A stretch of DNA of 64,000 nucleotides from Curtobacterium sp. MCSS17_015 (GTDB lineage Bacteria > Actinomycetota > Actinomycetes > Actinomycetales > Microbacteriaceae), in NCBI RefSeq assembly GCF_003234265.2, contig NZ_CP126256.1, forward strand, positions 496,001 to 560,000. Direction: 5' to 3'. Of this stretch, positions 16,831-22,799 are shown piece after piece. Position 1 is the first letter of the stretch. Every line of letters begins with the position of its first letter. The position numbers and the translations under genes were made by a program. Below the pieces are notes generated by a model. It saw nothing but the letters and a program-made list of their open reading frames with translations. It ran no database searches and had not been told where the DNA came from.

Positions 16831-16856
16831 CCGGACCGGGCTCGACCCGGGTCCGG
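16831..16856 (+). terminator. Hairpin after the disordered-protein gene
   Basis: CCGGACC (16831-16837) pairs with GGTCCGG (16850-16856), with a further GC-rich inner pairing that has one bulge. It follows a run of CCG triplets. Confidence 0.5.
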
Positions 16857-16917
16857 ACGGACGGGCGGCTCCACGTCAGAGCCGTCACCCAGGTGCGAGG
16901 GGTGAGGTGGGAGGGCC

Positions 16918-17562
16918 ATGCCGACGCTCGCCTCGTACCTGACCGATCCCCGTCCCACCGTGCGCCTCCGTGCCGTGATGGCCGCCGGGACCACCCCCTC
17001 CGTCGACGAGCTCGACACCCTCGTCGCGCAGTGCGCCGTCGAGCCGGACCTCCAGGTGCGCGAGATGCTCACCTGGGCCCTGGTGCGCTTGCCGGCCGAG
17101 GTCGTCGTGCCGCGGCTGCTCCCCGAACTCGAGCGTCCGGAGGCGCAGGCGCGGAGCCAGGCGCTGCACACCCTGTCGAAGATCCGCGACGGCTCGGTGT
17201 ACCGGCACGTCGCCGACCGGCTGTCCGACGTCGACCCGGGTGTCGCCCGGACCGCCTGGCGTGCCGCGGTGCTGCTCGCGCCCGAGTCCGAACGACCCGA
17301 GCTCGCGAAGACGCTCGCCGTGCAGCTCGGCCACGGGGACGCGGAGACCCGGTCGGCGTTGAGCCGGGCGCTCGCCGGACTCGGGGCCGAGGTCGCGGGG
17401 CCCGTCCTCGCCGCCGGGGCGGACCACCGGAACGAGGCCGTCCGCGAGCACGCGTCCGAGACCTCCCGGCTGCTCGAGGACCCGGACGCTGGCTCGGCGC
17501 TGGCGCTCGCGCGGGCCCGCCGCGAGGTCGCCCTCGGCCGGACCCGGTCCGCGAAGGGCTGA
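16918..17562 (+). CDS. HEAT-repeat protein
   Basis: This 214-residue, all-alpha protein is built of about five HEAT or PBS-lyase-type repeats. Examples are DPRPTVRLRAVMAAGTTP, EPDLQVREMLTWALVRLP, RPEAQARSQALHTLSKIRD and HGDAETRSALSRALAGLG, each carrying the expected Arg/Ala pattern. Such proteins are scaffolds for protein-protein contacts. No enzymatic motif is present. The ATG 16918 follows a GGGAGG ribosome site (GGGAGGGCC then ATG). The stop codon lies inside a terminator stem shared with the convergent regulator gene. The partner is unknown. Confidence 0.85.
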   Translation: MPTLASYLTDPRPTVRLRAVMAAGTTPSVDELDTLVAQCAVEPDLQVREMLTWALVRLPAEVVVPRLLPELERPEAQARSQALHTLSKIRDGSVYRHVADRLSDVDPGVARTAWRAAVLLAPESERPELAKTLAVQLGHGDAETRSALSRALAGLGAEVAGPVLAAGADHRNEAVREHASETSRLLEDPDAGSALALARARREVALGRTRSAKG

Positions 17563-17585
17563 CGCCGGTGGCGCGGCCGGCGTCA
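17560..17585. terminator. Bidirectional terminator containing both stop codons
   Basis: TGACGCCGG (17560-17568) pairs perfectly with CCGGCGTCA (17577-17585) around an 8-nt loop. The TGA of the HEAT gene is the first triplet of one arm, and the TCA (stop of the minus-strand regulator) is the last triplet of the other. Confidence 0.7.
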
Positions 17586-18275
17586 GTGCGGTGCGTCGGG
17601 CGTCAGCCAGATGGCCGTCGCGGCCGCGGCCGGGAGGTCCAGGGGCGCCTCCGCCCCGCCGGCGTCCCGACGCGTGACGGCCACGACGCCGGCGTAGTCC
17701 CGCACGCGTTCGACGCGTAGGTGCGTCCCGAGTCCGACCCCGAGCTCGTCGAAGTACCGCAGCAGCGCCGGGTCGTCGTCCGACACCCGACCGACGGTCC
17801 CGCAGACGCCGGGGTCGACCGTGCCGAGCAGGGCTCCGGGGGCGTCCGGCACGACGCCGGCCGCGCTCGGGATCGGGTCGCCGTGCGGGTCGTGCGTCGG
17901 GTGGCCGAGGTCGGCGTCCACCCGGTCGAGGAACGTCTCCGACACCGCGTGCTCGAGTGCCTCGGCCTCGGTGTGCACCTCGTCCCACGAGTACCCGAGC
18001 CGCTCGACCAGGAACGTCTCGATGAGGCGGTGCCGCCGGACCATCGCCACCGCCGCCTGCTGCCCGAGCGGGGTGAGCACGACACCGCGGTACGGGGTGT
18101 GCTCGATGAGGCCGTCACGGTCGAGCTTCCGGAGGTTCCCCGACACCGTCGACGCCGACACGTGCAGGGCTGCTGCGATGTCCCGCGTGGCCATGCCGCC
18201 GCTGCCGCGTTCACCCGCCTTCCAGACGAGCTTGACGTAGTCCTCCGCCATCGTGCTGAGCGAGGGCAGGCGCAT
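17583..18275 (-). CDS. mntR: DtxR/MntR-family manganese-responsive repressor
   Basis: This is a metal-dependent DNA-binding repressor. The 230 residues comprise an N-terminal winged helix (ATRDIAAALHVSASTVSGNLRKL as recognition region), the dimerisation and metal domain (RRHRLIETFLVERLGYSWDEVH, then EALEHAVSETF) and a C-terminal SH3/FeoA-like domain. Aligned by eye with DtxR, the primary-site Met10 is Asp (AEDYVK) and Cys102 is Glu (EAEALEH). That combination is typical of Mn-selective MntR rather than Fe-selective IdeR. The ATG 18275 is chosen because TACCAT lies six bases upstream; longer starts run into the divergent CPBP gene. Its targets are not identified here. Confidence 0.85.
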   Translation of the reverse strand: MRLPSLSTMAEDYVKLVWKAGERGSGGMATRDIAAALHVSASTVSGNLRKLDRDGLIEHTPYRGVVLTPLGQQAAVAMVRRHRLIETFLVERLGYSWDEVHTEAEALEHAVSETFLDRVDADLGHPTHDPHGDPIPSAAGVVPDAPGALLGTVDPGVCGTVGRVSDDDPALLRYFDELGVGLGTHLRVERVRDYAGVVAVTRRDAGGAEAPLDLPAAAATAIWLTPDAPH

Positions 18276-18281
18276 GCGCCA

Positions 18282-18287
18282 ATGGTA
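18282..18287 (-). promoter_or_regulatory. -10 box for leaderless mntR
   Basis: TACCAT on the minus strand, six bases before the ATG at 18275, inside a 37-bp divergent spacer. Confidence 0.5.
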
Positions 18288-18312
18288 CGGCCGCTCCTGG
18301 TACAACCGGGAG

Positions 18313-19842
18313 GTGACCCCCGTCCAGCCTCCCGCCGTCCGCCGTCGTCGTCGCGGGTGGTGGCCGGTCCCGCCGTCGCTGCTGATCGGGCTCGCTCCGC
18401 TGGTCGTCTTCGCCGTCGTGAGCATCGTGCGGTCCCGGCCGAGCGACGACTACCCGGCGCTCGGCCGGACGGTCGACAGCGTGCTGTACGACCTCGTCGG
18501 CCCCGAGGCGGTCGTGGCGGGCATCCTGGCGGTGGTCGTCACGGCGCTCGGCTGGTGGCGGATCGCGACGGTCGACCCGGTACGCGGCGGGCCGCGGTGG
18601 ACGGTCGTGGCGCCGCTCCTCGTCCTGGCGGTGTGCCTCGGCAGGCTCCCGCTCCTCGACTGGGGCGGGAAGGGCCTGCACTACTTCCTGCTCCTCGCGC
18701 TCGGGGTCCTGCTGGTCGGTGTCTTCGAGGAGCTGCTGACCCGCGGCGTGCTCCTCGTCGGCCTCCGACGCCGTCTGCCCGAGATCTGGGTGTGGGCGGT
18801 GTCCTGCGTGCTGTTCGGTCTGCTGCACTTCGTGAACGTCCTGTCGGGCGCCCCGGTGGCCACGACCGTCCTGCAGGTGGTGTTCGCCACCTCGTTCGGG
18901 TCGGTGCTCTACCTGGCCCGGCGCCTGACCGGCACCCTGCTCGCGCCGGTGCTGCTGCACGCCTTCTGGGACTTCGGCGCGATCGGTGTCAGCGCCTCCG
19001 CACCGGGGTCGGTGGACCTGCTGCTCGTCGGACTGCTCGGTCTCGCGACGATCGCGGTGCTGCTGCTCGGCGTCGTCGCCGGCGGGCTCGTCGCGTGGCG
19101 GGACGACCGGGGCCGGCGGCTGCGCCGCCGGTGGCGGGCGGTACCGCCCCTGCGGGCGGTCGCGGTGCGCGGTCCGGAGGGGGCCTCCCGGCCGGAGCGG
19201 AGGCCCCGGGCAGCTGATCGGCCGCCCGGACTAGATCTCCACCTCGTACGGCTCCGTGTGCAGGAGCTCGTGCACGCCGGCGATGACCTCGCTCGGGCGG
19301 AACGGGTACTTGTCGATCTCGGCCTGGTCGCTGATCCCCGTCATGACGAGCACGGTGTGCAGGCCAGCCTCGATGCCGGCCTGCACGTCGGTGTCCATCC
19401 GGTCGCCGATCATGCCGGTGTTCTCGGAGTGCGCGCCGATGCGGTTCATCGCCGAGCGGAACATCATCGGGTTCGGTTTGCCGACGACGTACGGCTGCTT
19501 GCCGGTCGCCTTCTCGATCATCGCCGCGATCGCGCCGGTCGCGGGCAGGACGCCCTCGGCGCTCGGGCCGGTGGCGTCGGGGTTCGTGACGATGAAGCGG
19601 GCGCCGTCGCGGATGAGGCGGACGGCCTTGGTGATCGCCTCGAACGAGTAGTTCCGGGTCTCGCCGACGACGACGTAGTCCGGTGCGGTCTCGGTCATGA
19701 TGAACCCCGCTTCGTGCAGGGCGGTCGTCATGCCGGCCTCGCCGATCACGAACGCGGAGCCGTCCGGCATCTGCGACGCGCAGAAGTCGGCGGTGGCGAG
19801 GGCCGAGGTCCAGATCCGCTCCTCGGGGACGTGCAGCCCTGA
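18313..19842 (+). CDS. CPBP-family intramembrane protease-like protein, frame without a normal stop
   Basis: The first 290 residues or so form a complete CPBP (Abi/CAAX protease-like) membrane protein. There are about eight hydrophobic helices with the catalytic motifs EELLTRGVLL (EExxxR), FGLLHFVN and HAFWDF. After the last helix (LGVVAGGLVAWRDDRG, near 19120) the frame meets no stop until 19842. It therefore runs some 210 codons through the antisense strand of the HAD gene with no family similarity. Either the protein really has this tail, or a frameshift or sequence error removed a stop near 19215 or 19232, where other frames have TGA and TAG. The GTG 18313 is preferred (TACAAC six bases upstream); GTG 18253 and ATG 18274 overlap the regulator gene. 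The domain call is firm, the 3' end is not. Confidence 0.65.
   Translation: MTPVQPPAVRRRRRGWWPVPPSLLIGLAPLVVFAVVSIVRSRPSDDYPALGRTVDSVLYDLVGPEAVVAGILAVVVTALGWWRIATVDPVRGGPRWTVVAPLLVLAVCLGRLPLLDWGGKGLHYFLLLALGVLLVGVFEELLTRGVLLVGLRRRLPEIWVWAVSCVLFGLLHFVNVLSGAPVATTVLQVVFATSFGSVLYLARRLTGTLLAPVLLHAFWDFGAIGVSASAPGSVDLLLVGLLGLATIAVLLLGVVAGGLVAWRDDRGRRLRRRWRAVPPLRAVAVRGPEGASRPERRPRAADRPPGLDLHLVRLRVQELVHAGDDLARAERVLVDLGLVADPRHDEHGVQASLDAGLHVGVHPVADHAGVLGVRADAVHRRAEHHRVRFADDVRLLAGRLLDHRRDRAGRGQDALGARAGGVGVRDDEAGAVADEADGLGDRLERVVPGLADDDVVRCGLGHDEPRFVQGGRHAGLADHERGAVRHLRRAEVGGGEGRGPDPLLGDVQP
19180..19207. terminator. Hairpin at the expected 3' end of the CPBP gene
   Basis: GGGGCCTCC (19180-19188) pairs perfectly with GGAGGCCCC (19199-19207). 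It lies just before the HAD gene end, where the CPBP gene would be expected to stop, although the CPBP frame stays open through it. Confidence 0.6.
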
Positions 19843-20028
19843 CTGGCGGAGTCGGGCGCTGAGGTCGCGCGGCGTGAAGATCGAGTTGTTCGTGAGGACG
19901 AGGAACTCGGTGCCCTGGTCCTGCCACTGGCGGATCAACTCCGGGGCGCCGGGGAGCGCCTGGTTCTCGTGGACGAGCACGCCGTCCATGTCGGTCAGCC
20001 AGCACTCGACCTCGTCGCGGGATGCCAT
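19231..20028 (-). CDS. HAD-IIA (NagD-like) phosphatase
   Basis: This is a cytoplasmic HAD phosphatase with a large C2 cap, related to NagD and to sugar or phosphoglycolate phosphatases. The 265 residues have motif I in CWLTDMDGVLVHEN, motif II in FLVLTNNSIFT, the motif III Lys in VVGKPNPMMF and motif IV in MIGDRMDTDVQAGIEAG, all intact. The cap (GFIMTETAPDYVVVGETRNYSFEAI) is typical of the subfamily. The ATG 20028 has TACGCT six bases upstream; the frame continues open upstream without similarity. The whole gene is antisense to the open tail of the CPBP frame. Substrate unknown. Confidence 0.92.
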   Translation of the reverse strand: MASRDEVECWLTDMDGVLVHENQALPGAPELIRQWQDQGTEFLVLTNNSIFTPRDLSARLRQSGLHVPEERIWTSALATADFCASQMPDGSAFVIGEAGMTTALHEAGFIMTETAPDYVVVGETRNYSFEAITKAVRLIRDGARFIVTNPDATGPSAEGVLPATGAIAAMIEKATGKQPYVVGKPNPMMFRSAMNRIGAHSENTGMIGDRMDTDVQAGIEAGLHTVLVMTGISDQAEIDKYPFRPSEVIAGVHELLHTEPYEVEI

Positions 20029-20034
20029 GGGGTC

Positions 20035-20040
20035 AGCGTA
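20035..20040 (-). promoter_or_regulatory. -10 box for leaderless NagD-like gene
   Basis: TACGCT on the minus strand, six bases before the ATG at 20028. The divergent TetR gene has its own -10 34 bp away. Confidence 0.5.
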
Positions 20041-20073
20041 GTGGGCCGAGCGGAGCCGAATCCCGACGTGCCC

Positions 20074-20079
20074 TAGGCT
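20074..20079 (+). promoter_or_regulatory. -10 box of the TetR gene
   Basis: TAGGCT, predicting a transcript start near 20086 and a leader of about 40 nt that contains the operator-like palindrome and the ribosome site. Confidence 0.45.
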
Positions 20080-20089
20080 TTCACCGGTG

Positions 20090-20113
20090 CGTTCCCGTAC
20101 GCGTACCGGAACG
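20090..20113. promoter_or_regulatory. 24-bp palindromic operator for the TetR regulator
   Basis: Half-sites CGTTCCCGTACG and CGTACCGGAACG form an inverted repeat matching at 11 of 12 positions, centred between 20101 and 20102. It lies between the -10 box and the AGGAGG of the TetR gene, which fits autorepression. Confidence 0.6.
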
Positions 20114-20127
20114 TCAGGAGGAAGCCC

Positions 20128-20787
20128 GTGCTCGTCGACCAGGACTCCCGTGCCACCCCGGACGGTCCCTCGGCAGCGCCCCGGCGTCGCCGCGGCCGGC
20201 CGAACGTGCTCTCGCGCGACCAGGTCGTCGACGCCGCCACCGTGATCGCGAACCAGGAGGGGCTCGACCGGCTGTCCTTCCGCGCACTCGGAGCGGCACT
20301 CGGCGTCGCCCCGATGACGGTCCACCGCACCATCGGCGGGCTCGACGACCTGCACGCCGAACTCGTCCGACGCACCGTCGACGAGTTCACCGCCACCTTC
20401 GTCTGGCCGGAGGACTGGCGCGCCGTGGTCCGGGTCTTCGCCACCACCTTCCGCGACCTGCTCATCCGGCACCCGCTCGTCCTCGAGTCGCACAGCAGCC
20501 GGGCGCCGCTCGCCTCGTCGGAGTCCGACGCCGTCGTCGCGACCGTCGTCGGGGCCCTCCGCTCCGCCGGGTTGTCCGACACGGAGGCGATGTACGCGTT
20601 CTTCGTCGTCTACGACTTCGTCGTCGGGCACACCGCCGTGCAGGTCGGGCGCGGCGACTCCGAGGCGGGGCGTCCGGAGCGGCACCGCCTGGTCGGGGAG
20701 GTCCTGGGCGAGCACTCGTACGAGGCACGGTTCGCCCTCGGGATCGATGTGCTCCTCGCGGGCATCGAGGCGCGTGTCGCCGGCTGA
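20128..20787 (+). CDS. TetR-family transcriptional regulator
   Basis: This 219-residue one-component regulator has a basic Arg-rich extension (PRRRRGRPNVLSRDQV) and a TetR helix-turn-helix (VIANQEGLDRLSFRALGAALGVAPMTVHRTIGG, recognition helix near residues 62-72 by eye). Its helical ligand domain is of the type seen in TetR_C actinobacterial regulators. The GTG 20128 follows AGGAGG with seven bases spacing. A 24-bp near-perfect palindrome in its leader is the probable autoregulatory operator. The closest downstream gene in the same direction is the TrmH-like gene, but that has its own promoter, so the regulated genes other than itself are unknown. Confidence 0.9.
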   Translation: MLVDQDSRATPDGPSAAPRRRRGRPNVLSRDQVVDAATVIANQEGLDRLSFRALGAALGVAPMTVHRTIGGLDDLHAELVRRTVDEFTATFVWPEDWRAVVRVFATTFRDLLIRHPLVLESHSSRAPLASSESDAVVATVVGALRSAGLSDTEAMYAFFVVYDFVVGHTAVQVGRGDSEAGRPERHRLVGEVLGEHSYEARFALGIDVLLAGIEARVAG

Positions 20788-20887
20788 GCGGTGCGTCGCC
20801 GGTGGCGCGGCGGGCCCGGTGCTGCTGGCGTGATCGCACCGGAGGCGCGCGGTGCCGGTCGGGACGAGAGGTGCGGTGCACGCGCCG

Positions 20888-20893
20888 TACGCT
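20888..20893 (+). promoter_or_regulatory. -10 box for leaderless TrmH-family gene
   Basis: TACGCT, six bases, then the GTG at 20900. There is no purine-rich ribosome site in between. Confidence 0.5.
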
Positions 20894-20899
20894 GGTGAC

Positions 20900-21574
20900 G
20901 TGACCCAGGGCCTCCCGTCCGGCGACCTGCCGGAGCCGTCTCCGGCGTTCCCGCCCACCCACGAGGCGACGACGCACGGCGTCGGACCGCACCCGCGGCC
21001 GTGGCCGGACGGGCCGCAGTACGACCCGGAACTGCTTGAACACGGGGACACCCGCAACGTCGTCGACCGCTTCCGCTACTGGTCGATGGCGGCGATCGTC
21101 GCCGACCTCGACACCCGCCGGCACACCTTCGACGTGGCGATCGAGAACTGGCAGCACGACCTCAACATCGGGTCGATCGTCCGGAGCGCCAACGCGTTCC
21201 TGGCCGGGACCGTGCACATCATCGGGCGCCGCCGCTGGAACCGCCGCGGGGCGATGGTGACCGACCGGTACCAGCACGTCCGGCACCACGAGGACGTCGC
21301 CGCGTTCCTCCGGGTGATGCGGGACGAGGGACGGCCCGTCATCGCGATCGACAACACCCCGGGGGCCGACCGCATCGAGACCGCCGACGTGCCCGAGCGC
21401 TGTGTGTTCCTGTTCGGGCAGGAGGGGCCGGGGCTCACGGACGAGGCGGTCGCGGGCGCCGACGGGCACCTCGAGATCACCCAGTTCGGGTCGACGCGGA
21501 GCATCAATGCCTCGGCCGCGGCGGCGATCGTCATGCACAGCTGGGTCGTCCGGCACGCGGAGCTGCCGGGCTGA
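20900..21574 (+). CDS. TrmH/SpoU-family RNA 2'-O-methyltransferase
   Basis: This SPOUT-class enzyme methylates ribose 2'-OH in tRNA or rRNA using S-adenosylmethionine. The 224 residues have an N-terminal extension of about 60 residues, motif 1 HDLNIGSIVRSANAF with the catalytic Arg, motif 2 CVFLFGQEGPGLTDEAV and motif 3 QFGSTRSINASAAAAIVMH, forming the trefoil knot. The start is GTG 20900; the GTG five bases upstream is out of frame. The gene converges on the LacI gene with a 26-bp gap. The target nucleotide is not predictable. Confidence 0.92.
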   Translation: MTQGLPSGDLPEPSPAFPPTHEATTHGVGPHPRPWPDGPQYDPELLEHGDTRNVVDRFRYWSMAAIVADLDTRRHTFDVAIENWQHDLNIGSIVRSANAFLAGTVHIIGRRRWNRRGAMVTDRYQHVRHHEDVAAFLRVMRDEGRPVIAIDNTPGADRIETADVPERCVFLFGQEGPGLTDEAVAGADGHLEITQFGSTRSINASAAAAIVMHSWVVRHAELPG

Positions 21575-21600
21575 CGCCAGCCCGCCAGCCGCGTGTCGCG

Positions 21601-22608
21601 CTACCGTTGCGCGGTCGTCCTGCGGGCGACGAGTCGGGGCTCGACCAGGACCTCGGTGGGGGTCAGCCCCGGGTCCGCGATCCGTTCGAGCAGCCGCACC
21701 CCGGCACCGCGGCCGATGTCGATGCTCCGGTCGTCGATGCTCGTCAGGCCCACGTAGCGCGAGGCCGCGATCGGGGTGTCGTCGTACCCGATCACCGAGA
21801 TGTCCTCGGGCACGCGGAGGCCCCGGTCGGCGATCGCGGACATCGCGCCGAGCGCGGTCACGTCGTTCGCGGCGAACACCGCGGTCACCTCGGGGTGTTC
21901 GTCGAGGAGGCGGTGCGTCCCGGTGAACCCGGTCTCCTCGGTGACGTCGGCGGCGAGCACCACCGCCACCCCGGTCACGTCGGTCGGCGACGCTGCGTCG
22001 ATGGCGGCGCGCCAGCCCTCGAGCCGGGCGTCGCTCGCCGCCGATCGTCCCCCCACGAAACCGAGCCGCGTGTGGCCGAGCCCGATGAGGTGCTCCGCAG
22101 CCATGCGCCCGCCGGCGAGGTCGTCGTTCGCGACCGTGTCCGCTCGAGCGAGTGCTGCCCGACCGCCGGCGACGACGACGGGTGTGCTCGCCGGGATCGC
22201 GAGGTCGGTGTCCGGCTCCCCGGCGATGACGAGCCCCTCGACGCGCATGGACAGGAACCCCTCGACGGGGGAGACATCGAGCCCGGTGTTGAGGAAGCGG
22301 TCGGCGACGACGAGGCGGTGCCCCTGGTCCTGCAGTGCTTCGCGGAGGCCGGTGAGCAGGTCGACGAACCACTGGTTCCGGAAGTCGTCGAGCACGACGC
22401 CGATCGTGCGGGACCGGGTGCCGGCGAGTGACACCGCAGCGGTCGACGGCCGGTAGTCCAGCTCCTGGATCGCCGCGAGGACAGCCGCTCGACGCTGCTC
22501 GCTCACCCGCGGGGACCGCTGCAGCACGAGGGACACGAGCGACTTCGACACCCCCGCACGAGCGGCGACGTCGTAGATCGTCGCGGGCTTGGTGTTCCCC
22601 ATCGTCAT
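21601..22608 (-). CDS. LacI-family transcriptional regulator
   Basis: This 335-residue sugar-responsive repressor has the N-terminal LacI helix-turn-helix ATIYDVAARAGVSKSLVSLV, followed by hinge VSLAGTRSRTIGVVL, which lacks the usual penultimate alanine signature but aligns. The periplasmic-binding-protein core includes GLVIAGEPDTDLAI, ANDDLAGGRMAAEHLIGLGH, VFAANDVTALGAM and ISVIGYDDTPIAASRYVGLTSI. The ATG 22608 is chosen because GGAGG lies six bases upstream; the ATG 22602 is the alternative. No sugar transport or catabolic gene is adjacent, so its regulon is elsewhere. A TACGAT -10 and an adjoining inverted repeat suggest autoregulation. Confidence 0.92.
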   Translation of the reverse strand: MTMGNTKPATIYDVAARAGVSKSLVSLVLQRSPRVSEQRRAAVLAAIQELDYRPSTAAVSLAGTRSRTIGVVLDDFRNQWFVDLLTGLREALQDQGHRLVVADRFLNTGLDVSPVEGFLSMRVEGLVIAGEPDTDLAIPASTPVVVAGGRAALARADTVANDDLAGGRMAAEHLIGLGHTRLGFVGGRSAASDARLEGWRAAIDAASPTDVTGVAVVLAADVTEETGFTGTHRLLDEHPEVTAVFAANDVTALGAMSAIADRGLRVPEDISVIGYDDTPIAASRYVGLTSIDDRSIDIGRGAGVRLLERIADPGLTPTEVLVEPRLVARRTTAQR

Positions 22609-22649
22609 CCTCGACCTCCGGCTGCGCACCCGCCGGGTGCGTCCACACG

Positions 22650-22668
22650 ATCGTAGCGCTGTCGCGCT
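22650..22668 (-). promoter_or_regulatory. lacI-type gene promoter with overlapping inverted repeat
   Basis: On the minus strand, TACGAT (22655 to 22650) adjoins AGCGC-TGTC-GCGCT (22655-22668). The short inverted repeat could be the regulator's own operator. Confidence 0.35.
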
Positions 22669-22690
22669 CCACGCCACCGAGGACGTGGGG

Positions 22691-22747
22691 CGTCGGACAG
22701 GCGACCGGGCGTCGGACAGGCGACCGGGCGTCGGACGGGAGGCCCGG
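22691..22747. repeat. Tandem 19-bp repeat, 2 exact copies plus one diverged
   Basis: CGTCGGACAGGCGACCGGG occurs at 22691-22709 and again at 22710-22728 exactly. A third copy at 22729-22747 matches 15 of 19 positions and runs into the hairpin arm that follows. Confidence 0.8.
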
Positions 22748-22771
22748 GGCGGCGCCGACCCGCGCCTCCCG
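22736..22771. terminator. GGACGGGAGGC-family hairpin after the YhgE/Pip gene
   Basis: CGGGAGGC (22736-22743) pairs with GCCTCCCG (22764-22771). It lies 29 bp beyond the YhgE stop on the minus strand and upstream of the LacI gene. Confidence 0.6.
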
Positions 22772-22799
22772 GCCGCCGCCCGGCCCGTGCGCCGCCCCG

